Below, in pieces: positions 33,567-42,015 of a DNA stretch of 64,000 nucleotides. The first letter of the stretch is position 1. Each line of letters opens with the position of its first letter. The notes beneath the pieces were generated by a model, which saw nothing but the letters and a program-made list of their open reading frames with translations, made no database searches and was not told where the DNA came from. The position numbers were made by a program, and so were the translations under genes. Origin of the DNA: Kribbella pratensis (GTDB lineage Bacteria > Actinomycetota > Actinomycetes > Propionibacteriales > Kribbellaceae); assembly GCF_004366075.1 (NCBI RefSeq), contig NZ_SODU01000002.1, forward strand, positions 1,612,758-1,676,757, in the 5' to 3' direction.

Positions 33567-36500
33567 TTACGGAAAGGTCCACTTCTGGTTGAGGCCGTTG
33601 TTGCAGGTGTAGAGGATGAGTTTGGTGCCGTTCGCTGAGGAGGCGCCGGCGGCGTCGAGACAGAGGGGTACGGCGGCGTTGACGAGGGCCCCGTTCGGTT
33701 GGGGGATCCAACGTTGACCGGGGGAGTTGTCACAGGTCCACAGCACGGCAGGGGTCTTGAGGGCGGTGCCGCGCGCGGAGAGGCACTTGCCCATCGTGCG
33801 CACGGTTCCGTCCTCTGTGGACGGCGTCCACTGCTGGTTGATTGCGCCCTTGCACGTGTAGAGCGTGGTCGGCGTACCGTCCACGGTCGAGGCCTGGTAG
33901 ACGTCGATGCACTGGCCCGCGATCCCGGTGGCCGGCCCGGTGTCCTGGTACACCCCGAACTCCCAGAACGAGTAGTAGCTTCCGGCCACGGCTCGCTGCG
34001 TCGCGACCATCCGGACGTACCGCGCGTAGTTCGGTGTGAACGTGACGACGTCCGTCCCGCCGTCCCCGCTCACCGTCGACGCCACAGTCCTCCAGGTGCG
34101 CCCGCTCGCCAACACCTGGATCTGGTAGGACTTCGCGTACGCCGTCGACAACCAGTTCATCATCACCCGGTTGACCACCTGGACGGACCCGAGATCGACC
34201 TGGAACCACTGCGGATCCGTGCGCGCACTCGACCATGCGGTGCTCATCGAACCGTCCACGGCCTTCGACGCCTCGCGCCCGGCAAGGTAGGTGCTAGAGG
34301 CAACCGCAGGACGACCGCGGGCAAGGTTCCGCTTCGTAGCAAAGGCGGCTGTGTACGTCGTCGGTGTCGCCGGTGCAACCAGATTGTGGTCACGCGCCCC
34401 ACCGTCCGACCACAACCCGAACCGGTAGAGCTGGTTGGCCACGTTCTGCACCGGATCCGTCGCCACCGAAACACTCGATCCGACGATCGTCGTGACCGGG
34501 AGCGGACTCTTCCCGCTCTTGGCGAGGACCGTCACCGGCAACCCGGTCGGTGTGGTCGCGAACGTCGTACCGACCGTCTTCGGATCGAGCCGCACGCTCT
34601 TCACGTCTGTCAGCCCTTGAGCGTCCCGCGCCGTCAGCTTCAGCTCGAGGTAGGACGGATACTCGTGATCCGGCGCCGTGAACGAGCTGGTCGCCCCGGT
34701 CACTGTTGTGATCGTATGCGTGTGGCAGTCACTCGGGCAGTGATGCATGATCAGCGACCACGTCAACGCGGACCCGGGCAACGTCCCCTGCTCTGGGTCG
34801 GTCGCCGAACCCGAGAAGTTGATGGTGTCGCCAACCTTCCACGTGGTTGCCGGACCGGGAGAGGTGATCGTCGCGGTGGGTGCGGTGTTCGCGACGTTGA
34901 TCTGGGTGCTCGTCGTACTGCTCGCTGTCCCGTCGGACACCCGCAGTCGCACAGACACCGTGTCGCTGACCGTGTACGTGTGCTGCACAACGGCGGCCGT
35001 CGAGTCGTCGTACGCCCCGTCGCCGTCGAGGTCCCACGCGTACGTGAGCGGATCGCCGTCGGCGTCGTCGGACGCGGTCCCGTCGAACGTCACCGTCAAC
35101 GGCGTCGGCCCGCTCGACGGGTCGGCGTGGATCACGGCGGTCGGCGGATTGTTCGTGCCGTTGTAGACGTAGCGGAGGATCCGGCCGTTGTCGTAGTCGA
35201 CCGTGAAGAGGTCGCCGCCGGGGCCCGTCTGCAGGCGAGTGGCGCCGTACCCGGAGGCGAAGAGCTGGATCTTCGCCGGATCCGGAAGGCCGTTGCTCCC
35301 CGGCATCATCGCCCACACGCACCTGCGGCTGTAGTCGGTGAAGAACAGCGAGCCGTCGTATGCCGCCGGGTAGTTCCCGCCCTTGTAGAACGAGAGCCCG
35401 GAGATGGACGAACTGCCGGTGGAGCACGTCCCGGCGACCTGCTCCGTGTGCTTGTAGGTGTAGTACGGCGACGCGACCGCGGACGAGCCTGCCGCGTACA
35501 GGTTCTCGCAGATGTTGACGTTCGCGCCGTCGTACCCGGGCTGGCGGCCGGTGCCTTCGTAGCACGGCCAGCCGAAGTTCGTGACGCCCGCCGTCGGGGC
35601 GACGACGCGGTCGATCTCTTCCCAGCTCTGGTACCCGACGTCACCGATCCACAGCTCGCTCGTCCCCGGCCGGAACGTGAACCGCATCGGGTTGCGCAGA
35701 CCTTCCGCGACGATCCGGCGGGCGTTCAGATCGGGGCTGCTGATCAACGGGTTGTTCGGCGCGGCCTGGCCGGTGTCGGGGTCGATGCGGATGATCGAGC
35801 CGTCCAGACCGGTCGGATCGCCTGTGGTCCGTAGGTCCTGCGCACGCAGCGCGCCGCCTTCGGCAGTCGGCGGAGTGAGCGTCGCACCGACCGGAGCCGG
35901 CCCGTCGCCACACGGGTTGTCGGGCGTCAGGTCGGAAGCGGGGAAGCTGTCCTGCCCGTAGTCGATGTAGTTGAAGCTCCCGCCGTCACCACCGCCGGCG
36001 TACAGGAAGCCGTCCGGGCCGAACTCGATCGAGCCGATCGAGTGGCTCGGGTAGACCTGGCACCAGTCCTCGACGAGCACCTGCTCGGCGCCGTTCGCGT
36101 TGAGTACCGAAAGTCGCGCGCTGGCCTGGCAGCCGTCACCGGTCGGACCGGGCGGCGACGGACACGGGTCGGCGTCGGTGCCCGGCGTACCCCACTTCGG
36201 CGTCGGCCCGCCGATCAGCCCGTCGTGCGTGTACAGCACGTAGATCCGTGGATCTGCAGGGAAATCGGGATGCAGCGCCAGTCCGAGAAGGCCGCGGTCC
36301 CAGTAGTTGTAGACCTCGGTCCGCAAGTCGGCGTACACGCTGGGCGTCGGATCGTCGAGCGAGTCGAAGACCTTGATCAGGCCGCTCTTCTCGGCGACGA
36401 ACACCCGGCCGTCCGGCGAGAACGCGACGTTCGTCGGACTGGTCAGTCCGCTGAACGCCACTTGCTCACTGAAACCGGTGGGCGTGACAGCAGCCTGTGC

Positions 36501-36584
36501 CGGACCGATCGTGACGAACGGCAACAGCAGTACGACGCACAGTGCGGGCAGCGCAGAGCGCAGCCAACGGGCAGAAATCCTCAC
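33567..36584 (-). CDS. Secreted PQQ-dependent sugar dehydrogenase-like protein with PKD, discoidin and ricin-lectin domains
   Basis: This 1,005-residue protein has a signal peptide (SALPALCVVLLLPF, cleavage near GPAQA-AV). A soluble glucose-dehydrogenase-like beta-propeller (about 35-475; TSPTNVAFSPDGRVFVAEK, ALHPDFPADPRIYV, EGLRNPMRF) comes first. It is followed by a PKD domain (DPSSGPTPLTVTFDGTASDD), a beta-rich linker, an F5/8 type C domain (NLARGRPAVASS) and a C-terminal ricin-type beta-trefoil (GQCIDV, QxW repeats such as NQQWTPS and GQRWIPQ). It should oxidise a sugar or aldose end on a polysaccharide surface. The GTG at 36584 gives the best signal peptide; an ATG at 36656 is possible. 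Confidence 0.87.
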   Translation of the reverse strand: MRISARWLRSALPALCVVLLLPFVTIGPAQAAVTPTGFSEQVAFSGLTSPTNVAFSPDGRVFVAEKSGLIKVFDSLDDPTPSVYADLRTEVYNYWDRGLLGLALHPDFPADPRIYVLYTHDGLIGGPTPKWGTPGTDADPCPSPPGPTGDGCQASARLSVLNANGAEQVLVEDWCQVYPSHSIGSIEFGPDGFLYAGGGDGGSFNYIDYGQDSFPASDLTPDNPCGDGPAPVGATLTPPTAEGGALRAQDLRTTGDPTGLDGSIIRIDPDTGQAAPNNPLISSPDLNARRIVAEGLRNPMRFTFRPGTSELWIGDVGYQSWEEIDRVVAPTAGVTNFGWPCYEGTGRQPGYDGANVNICENLYAAGSSAVASPYYTYKHTEQVAGTCSTGSSSISGLSFYKGGNYPAAYDGSLFFTDYSRRCVWAMMPGSNGLPDPAKIQLFASGYGATRLQTGPGGDLFTVDYDNGRILRYVYNGTNNPPTAVIHADPSSGPTPLTVTFDGTASDDADGDPLTYAWDLDGDGAYDDSTAAVVQHTYTVSDTVSVRLRVSDGTASSTTSTQINVANTAPTATITSPGPATTWKVGDTINFSGSATDPEQGTLPGSALTWSLIMHHCPSDCHTHTITTVTGATSSFTAPDHEYPSYLELKLTARDAQGLTDVKSVRLDPKTVGTTFATTPTGLPVTVLAKSGKSPLPVTTIVGSSVSVATDPVQNVANQLYRFGLWSDGGARDHNLVAPATPTTYTAAFATKRNLARGRPAVASSTYLAGREASKAVDGSMSTAWSSARTDPQWFQVDLGSVQVVNRVMMNWLSTAYAKSYQIQVLASGRTWRTVASTVSGDGGTDVVTFTPNYARYVRMVATQRAVAGSYYSFWEFGVYQDTGPATGIAGQCIDVYQASTVDGTPTTLYTCKGAINQQWTPSTEDGTVRTMGKCLSARGTALKTPAVLWTCDNSPGQRWIPQPNGALVNAAVPLCLDAAGASSANGTKLILYTCNNGLNQKWTFP

Positions 36585-36753
36585 GAAGCCCCCAGGACCA
36601 AGGTCCGGTGCCCGACCCCTCACAACCCCCTGCGGGCACTCGGATCGCGCCAGCATGACCGCCGCTCCTGGCACGCGCAAGCCCCGGCCTGTATTCGTTT
36701 CAAACAATCCACCGGACGGTCACTCGGCCGGTCTGATCGGGCACACTGGGCTG

Positions 36754-37653
36754 ATGATCCGTAGCATCCGGGAGTTGCCGGCCGGGCCGGGTGTCTATCG
36801 GTTCCGCGATGACACCGGGAAGATTCTGTACATCGGCCGCGCCCGAAATCTGCGGCGGCGCGTGCAGTCGTACTGGGTGAATCTCGGCGACCGGCCGCAT
36901 CTGCAGGCGATGGTACGGCGGATCGCCCGGGTGGAAGGTGTTTGGTGCGATTCCGAACACGAAGCGGCGTGGCTCGAACGCAATCTGCTCGAACACTCCA
37001 AGCCGCGCTGGAACCGTACCGAGGGCGGCGCGGAGGTCGTCGGCTACATCCGGCTCGCCGACGGATCCAAGCCAGGCTTGCGTTTCGAGCACATGGTCAG
37101 CGGTAGCGGGCCGCATTTCGGGCCGTACCTCGGTGGGTTGCGGATCCGGCAGGCGATCTCGGGGCTGCATCGGGTGCTGCCGTTGCAGTACACCGTGGCG
37201 GGTGACGGTTCGGCGGAGGAGTTCGGTCGGTTGTTCGGCATCGGGCCCGCGGATCGGGAAGCGTTGGCGCGTACGGCGATCGCCGTACTTCTGAAGGAAC
37301 CAACCGCGGTCGAGGCGTTACGGAGCGAGCTGGTACGACGACGTGACCGGGCTGCGGGTGAATTGCGGTACGAGTTCGCGGCGAAGGTGCAGGGGGAACT
37401 CGAGGCGCTCGAGTGGATCTGTTCCGAGCAGAAGGTTGCCTGGATGGAGCCGCGGGACGCGGACGTGTACGGGTGGGCGGACGGCGTACTCGTGCGGTTC
37501 GAGCTGAGGAGCGGGCGGATGTGCACCTGGACGCAGCGCGCGGTGGGCGAGGCGACAGCGCGAGAGCGAGTGGCGGCGACGCCTGCGTTGTGGCAGCCGT
37601 TCGCCCGGCGCAACGCCGAGCTCGCCGCACGACTGCTCAAGGTGACTTCCTGA
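36754..37653 (+). CDS. GIY-YIG nuclease, UvrC N-terminal/Cho-like
   Basis: This 299-residue protein matches the N-terminal half of UvrC. It has a GIY-YIG nuclease (GVY 13-15, YIG 26-28, Arg near 34, and Glu in ERNLLEHSKPRWN), a cysteine-free middle, then a UvrB-interacting UVR motif near 225-255 (LRYEFAAKVQGELEALEW). It lacks the RNase-H-like second nuclease and HhH domain of full UvrC (about 600 or more residues). The size and layout resemble Cho, which makes the 3' incision for bulky adducts. It is divergent from the secreted dehydrogenase gene. Confidence 0.85.
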   Translation: MIRSIRELPAGPGVYRFRDDTGKILYIGRARNLRRRVQSYWVNLGDRPHLQAMVRRIARVEGVWCDSEHEAAWLERNLLEHSKPRWNRTEGGAEVVGYIRLADGSKPGLRFEHMVSGSGPHFGPYLGGLRIRQAISGLHRVLPLQYTVAGDGSAEEFGRLFGIGPADREALARTAIAVLLKEPTAVEALRSELVRRRDRAAGELRYEFAAKVQGELEALEWICSEQKVAWMEPRDADVYGWADGVLVRFELRSGRMCTWTQRAVGEATARERVAATPALWQPFARRNAELAARLLKVTS

Positions 37654-37672
37654 TTACCTAGCATGGTGTCCC

Positions 37673-38305
37673 ATGACGCAGCCGCCTGGTCCGCAAGGTC
37701 AGCCTTATCCGCCGGGGCCACCGCCGTACGCGCCGATTCCCCCCAAGCGATCGAAGGGGCCGCTGCTCATCGTCGGCGGTCTTGTCCTGTTTCTCGTCGT
37801 ACTGATCGTCACCGGCCTCGTCCTGTTCGTGAACCGCGGCGAAGACAAACCGGTCAGCCACGAGTCCACTCCGCCGGCCCGGACCAAACCGTCCGATCCG
37901 AAGGCGGTCGAGTTCCGCCGTGTGCTCAGCTCGAAGCCCGGCCACTGCGCGACCCCGTCGCCGGCCGGTACGGCGTGTGACGACCAGGGCAACGTCTACA
38001 CGCTGGGCAAGGTCGAGCTCGACGGCAGCAACGTGTCCGAGGTGAAGGCCGGATTCGACCCGGCGCAGGGCACCTCCTGGTACGTGAACCTCACCCTCGA
38101 TCCGGAAGGCACCAAGCTCTTCGGTGAACTGACCGCCAGCATCGCCAAGCAGGAGCCTCCGGCCAATCTGCTGGCGATCGTCGTCCACGGCGAGGTGGCC
38201 GCGGCGCCGGCCGTGCAGTCCGCGATCACCGGCGGCGAGGTCCAGATCTCCGGCGGCTACACCCGCGACACCGCCGAAGCCCTTGCCAAGAAGATCACTG
38301 GCTAG
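37673..38305 (+). CDS. Stand-alone SecD P1-head-like membrane protein
   Basis: This 210-residue protein has a Pro-rich cytoplasmic head (1-27), one transmembrane helix (about 29-54) and an extracytoplasmic domain like the P1 head of SecDF: YTLGKVELDGSNVSEVKAGF, LTLDPEGTKLFGELT, and LLAIVVHGEVAAAPAVQSAI with ITGGEVQISGGYT. True SecD has six helices and pairs with SecF, both absent here. Such isolated P1-head proteins are known in actinomycetes but uncharacterised. It starts 20 bases after the nuclease gene and may be cotranscribed. Confidence 0.8.
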   Translation: MTQPPGPQGQPYPPGPPPYAPIPPKRSKGPLLIVGGLVLFLVVLIVTGLVLFVNRGEDKPVSHESTPPARTKPSDPKAVEFRRVLSSKPGHCATPSPAGTACDDQGNVYTLGKVELDGSNVSEVKAGFDPAQGTSWYVNLTLDPEGTKLFGELTASIAKQEPPANLLAIVVHGEVAAAPAVQSAITGGEVQISGGYTRDTAEALAKKITG

Positions 38306-38307
38306 CC

Positions 38308-39048
38308 TCAGCGGTTGGTGACTTCGAAGGCGACCACTGCCGCGGCGACGGCGACGTTCAGCGACTCGACGCCGGAGTGCAGCGGGATCTGCAGGTCGGA
38401 GTCGGTCGCGACCGTGATCCCGTTGGTCTCGCCGCCGAGCACGTACACCGCGCGCGGTGCGAGCTCGGTCTTGAACAGCGAGTCCTGCGAGCGCGCCGCC
38501 AACCCGTACACGTGGTACCCGGCGGTCCGCAGTACGTCGACCGCTGCCTTCGCCGTCGACGTGTTCACGATCGGCGCCTGGAACGCGACGCCCGCCGACG
38601 CCTTGATCACGAGCGGCCCGACGTGCGGCGTACCGGCCCGGGGGAGGATCACACCGTCGAACCCGGCGCCGGTCGCGGTCCGCAGAATCATTCCGACGTT
38701 TCCGGGATTGGTCACCCCGTCGAGCAGGAAAACGTTGGTCGGCCGTTTTCCGCGGGCCCGCACGAACTCCTCCAGCGGCGTCATCCGGGGCGCGTCCACG
38801 TCCGCGACCACGCCCTGGTCGTGCTTACCGTTCCCGGCCAGCCACTTCACCCGGCTGGCGGTCGCCCGCTCGACCGGCGTCCCGTACCGCTCCGCCGCGC
38901 GCAGGATCTCCTGCATCGAGTTGCCGGTCGCGTTGTCGGCGAGCACGACCTTCGCCACCGACAGGCTCGGATCGTGCAGCGCCTCCAGCACAGGCTTGCG
39001 CCCGTAGACCGTGATCCACTTGTCGCGGGGCGATTTCTTCGAATCCAC
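38308..39048 (-). CDS. TrmH/SpoU-family RNA 2'-O-methyltransferase
   Basis: This 246-residue SPOUT methyltransferase has an N-terminal substrate-binding domain (DKWITVYGRKPVLEAL) and the knot motifs NPGNVGMILRTA (motif 1), YVLGGETNGI (motif 2) and IPLHSGVESLNVAVAAA (motif 3). It probably methylates rRNA or tRNA ribose. It sits four bases downstream of the DUF4287 gene and almost abuts the convergent SecD-like gene (two bases between stops). Confidence 0.9.
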   Translation of the reverse strand: MDSKKSPRDKWITVYGRKPVLEALHDPSLSVAKVVLADNATGNSMQEILRAAERYGTPVERATASRVKWLAGNGKHDQGVVADVDAPRMTPLEEFVRARGKRPTNVFLLDGVTNPGNVGMILRTATGAGFDGVILPRAGTPHVGPLVIKASAGVAFQAPIVNTSTAKAAVDVLRTAGYHVYGLAARSQDSLFKTELAPRAVYVLGGETNGITVATDSDLQIPLHSGVESLNVAVAAAVVAFEVTNR

Positions 39049-39052
39049 CCGC

Positions 39053-39349
39053 CTACCGTAGCGCCGGGTTCGTCGCCTTACCGTCCAGCCAGAGCATGTT
39101 GCTCGGGTCCGAGTGCGTGCCCGTGGTGCCGACGTGCTTGTCGCCGATCTGCGCGCCGTTCTTGATCACGTGCACCAGCGCCATCCCGTGGCCGCGGCCG
39201 AGCTCGTAGTCCGCCTTCAGCCAGTCGAGGATCGTGCCGGCCTTCACGTCCGCGGCGCCGTACCCGCGCTGATGAGCCTCGTCGACCAGCTCCCGCGGGG
39301 TCTTTCCGGTCTTTTCCTCGATCTTGTCCAAGTACGCCTGGAACGACAT
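39053..39349 (-). CDS. DUF4287 domain protein
   Basis: This 98-residue protein matches DUF4287: MSFQAYLDKIEEKTGKTPRE, DWLKADYELGRGHGMALVHVI and a short conserved tail. These small proteins are common in actinobacteria and often have DUF5655 attached; the function is unknown. The ATG at 39349 follows GAGGAGG; the longer frame from 39379 lacks a site. It is cotranscribed with the TrmH gene, by spacing. Confidence 0.85.
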   Translation of the reverse strand: MSFQAYLDKIEEKTGKTPRELVDEAHQRGYGAADVKAGTILDWLKADYELGRGHGMALVHVIKNGAQIGDKHVGTTGTHSDPSNMLWLDGKATNPALR

Positions 39350-39419
39350 CGTTTTCCTCCTCGGGTGGTGGTCGTACACCCCTGCGTCGGGCGAACACCG
39401 CGGAAATCGACACCAACAA

Positions 39420-40796
39420 TCAGGAAACTTTCCGCAACACCGCGAGCACAGAGTCCGCCGAGAGGTCGATGTCGGCCGGCCCGGTGGTCCAGTTGGAGAC
39501 CGAGATGCGCATCGCGGCCCGGCCCTGCCAGGTGGTGCCCGACATCCAGCAGGTGCCCTCGTCCTGGACCTCGGAGACCACCCGCCGGGTGACCGCGTCG
39601 TCGTCCCCGAAGCGGACCAGGACCTGGTTGAGGACCACGTCGTTCAGCACCTGCACGTCGTTGGCCGCGAGGATGCCCGCGAACCGCTGCGCCATCGCGT
39701 GGCAGCGGTCGACGATCTCGGCAATCCCGGTGCGACCGAGCGCCCGAATCGCGGCGTACACCGGGATGCCCCGAGCTCGTCGCGAGAACTCCGGGTTGAA
39801 GTCGAGCGAGTCGCGTTCGCCGTCCTCGTCCTGGATCAGGTAGGCGGCGCGGATCGACATCGCCGCGCGATGGGCGTCGGGGTGCGCGCACAGGACGAGG
39901 CCGGAGTCGTACGGCACGTTGAGCCACTTGTGCGCGTCGCTCGCCCACGAGTCGGCCAGTTCGATCCCGTCGACGAGCACGCGCAGTTGCGAGCTGACCG
40001 CCGCCCAGAGGCCGAAGGCGCCATCGACGTGCACCCAGGCCTGGTGTGCGTGCGCCAGGTCGCAGACCTCGGTGATTGGGTCAGATGCCCCTGTGTTCAC
40101 GTTGCCGACCTGCGCACAGACAATCTGTGGGCCATCGTCGTTCAGCGCGTTGGCGAGGGCGTCTGGGCGCATCCGGCCTTGGCTGTCGACCGCGATCGGC
40201 ACGATGCAGCTCGTCCCCAGCCCCAGGAAGCGCAGCGCCCGGTCGATCGTGTCGTGCCGCTCCGCCCCGGCCAGCACGCGGATCGGGGGAGCGCCGATCA
40301 GGCCGTCGCGTTCGACGTCCCACCCGGCTCGCCGCAGTACCTCGTGCCGCGCGGCCGCCAACCCGGTGAAGTTCGCCATCTGCGCGCCGGTCACGAAACC
40401 CACCGACGTACCGCGCGGCAGCCCGAAGAGCTCGACCAGCCAGCCCGCGGTGATGTCCTCGACCACGGCGGCCGCCGGTGATGCGGCGTACAGACCGGCG
40501 TTCTGGTCCCACGTCGTCGTGAGCCAGTCCGCGGCGAGCGACGCCGGCGTGGCACCGCCGAACACGAATCCGAAGAACCGGCCGCTCCCGCTCGGCAGCA
40601 GCCCGTGCTCGACCCCCTCCGCGAGCCGCGCGACCACTTCCCGCGGATCCGTCGGCCCACTCGGCAGCGGTCCACCGAGCGTCTCGTGAAGCTCCTCGGC
40701 ACTCACCCGAGGACCGACCCGCCGCTCCGGAAGCCCCTCCAGGTACGCCGTCGCGCGGTCATATGCCTCTTTGAGCGGCCCCTCCCAATCAACCAT
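39420..40796 (-). CDS. Group II PLP-dependent amino acid decarboxylase
   Basis: This 458-residue aspartate-aminotransferase-fold enzyme of the aromatic amino acid/tyrosine/glutamate decarboxylase group has PLP Lys290 in SDAHKWLNVP, Asp258 in VHVDGAFG, the N-terminal RFFGFVFGGATPAS, and TGAQMANFTGLAAAR around the phosphate site. Length is normal for the family. The likely product is an aromatic amine, but actinobacterial members also act on other amino acids. It lies upstream of the DUF4287 gene by 70 bases and is divergent from an MFS gene 37 bases away. Confidence 0.88.
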   Translation of the reverse strand: MVDWEGPLKEAYDRATAYLEGLPERRVGPRVSAEELHETLGGPLPSGPTDPREVVARLAEGVEHGLLPSGSGRFFGFVFGGATPASLAADWLTTTWDQNAGLYAASPAAAVVEDITAGWLVELFGLPRGTSVGFVTGAQMANFTGLAAARHEVLRRAGWDVERDGLIGAPPIRVLAGAERHDTIDRALRFLGLGTSCIVPIAVDSQGRMRPDALANALNDDGPQIVCAQVGNVNTGASDPITEVCDLAHAHQAWVHVDGAFGLWAAVSSQLRVLVDGIELADSWASDAHKWLNVPYDSGLVLCAHPDAHRAAMSIRAAYLIQDEDGERDSLDFNPEFSRRARGIPVYAAIRALGRTGIAEIVDRCHAMAQRFAGILAANDVQVLNDVVLNQVLVRFGDDDAVTRRVVSEVQDEGTCWMSGTTWQGRAAMRISVSNWTTGPADIDLSADSVLAVLRKVS

Positions 40797-40833
40797 GCCT
40801 CTTTTCTACGCCTAGGGGCCGTAAAGTGCGCCC

Positions 40834-42015
40834 ATGCAAATCCGGAGCCGATGGTCGGCGATCGTCGGCTACTCCCTGGTCGGCGCGGCGACCCAGCTGG
40901 TCTGGCTGAACTTCGCGGGCGTCACCACCGTCGCCGCCTCCCGGTACGGCGTGTCCGAGAGCGCGATCGGTTGGCTCGCCCAGGTCTTCCCGCTGCTGTA
41001 CGTCGTACTCGCGATCCCATGCGGTCTCGCCCTGGACCGCTGGTTCCGGGGCGGGCTGCTCGCAGGCGCCGTACTGACTGCTGTCGGCGCCGTGGCGCGG
41101 CTGATCGGTGCTGACTTCGGCTGGCTGCTCGCGGGTCAGATCCTCGCGTCGATCGCGCAGCCGCTGGTCCTGAACGCCGTCACCGGCATCACCGGCCGGT
41201 ACCTGGAGGAGAAGGACCGGCCCACCGGTATCGCGATCGGCACCGCCAGCATCTTCGCCGGCATGGTGATCGCCTTCCTGCTCTCCGCTGTCTTCACGAC
41301 GTCCTCGTCCATCCCCGCCATGCTGACCGTCAGCGCCATCTTCTGCGTCCTGGCGGCGATCGTCCTGGCGGCTGCCCTCCGCGGCCCCGTCGAATCCCAC
41401 ACCACCGCAGCTCGACGCCCCGACCGTGGTGCGTTGGCGGCCGCCTGGGGCGACCCATTGATCCGCCGCCTGTGCGTGCTCGCGATCTTCCCGTTCGGCG
41501 TTTTCGTTGCCATGAGCACCTTCGCGCAGGCGCTCCTCGAACCAGCCGGTGTCAGCGGCGGCACCGCAAGCACGATCCTCCTGCTGCAGGTCATCGCCGG
41601 CGTCGTCGGCAGCGCCACCATCCCGATCCTCGTCGTACGCCGCCGCGCAGAATCCGGCCTCCTCGTCGTCAGCCTCGCCGTCACCGCCGCAGCCTGCGTA
41701 CTACTCGCCCTCGCCCCAGGGGCAGTCACTGGCTTCGTGGCGATCACCGTGATCGGCCTGCTCCTTCTCCCGGCGTTGCCGATCGTGCTCGAGCTCGTCG
41801 AGCGCCGTACCGGAGAAGCCGAAGGGACCGCCGCCGGACTGATCTGGATGGCCGGCAATCTCGGCGGCCTGGTCGTCGCGGTCGTTGTCGGCCTGCTGGT
41901 CGATCACCCGTTGGCGGCGTTCCTGGTGATGGCTGTGATCGCGCTCATCGCCGTACCGGGCGCTCGCGCTCTTCGTCGCCCGATCGCCGAACTCCGATCG
42001 CAGTCGCAACCGTAG
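40834..42015 (+). CDS. MFS transporter
   Basis: This 393-residue membrane protein has about 12 hydrophobic segments. Loop 2-3 is unusual (GLALDRWFRGGLLAG), and ASIAQPLVLNAVTGITGRYLEE resembles the FLVCR/DUF-MFS import group. It is divergent from the decarboxylase, which suggests transport of the amine or amino acid, though that is only context. Its 3' end overlaps the convergent MFS gene by 71 bases. Confidence 0.83.
   Translation: MQIRSRWSAIVGYSLVGAATQLVWLNFAGVTTVAASRYGVSESAIGWLAQVFPLLYVVLAIPCGLALDRWFRGGLLAGAVLTAVGAVARLIGADFGWLLAGQILASIAQPLVLNAVTGITGRYLEEKDRPTGIAIGTASIFAGMVIAFLLSAVFTTSSSIPAMLTVSAIFCVLAAIVLAAALRGPVESHTTAARRPDRGALAAAWGDPLIRRLCVLAIFPFGVFVAMSTFAQALLEPAGVSGGTASTILLLQVIAGVVGSATIPILVVRRRAESGLLVVSLAVTAAACVLLALAPGAVTGFVAITVIGLLLLPALPIVLELVERRTGEAEGTAAGLIWMAGNLGGLVVAVVVGLLVDHPLAAFLVMAVIALIAVPGARALRRPIAELRSQSQP

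Noticed and set aside
33699-35834. A 711-codon plus-strand open frame in the secreted dehydrogenase gene
   Set aside because: Shadow frame; the minus strand has propeller, PKD, discoidin and ricin motifs.
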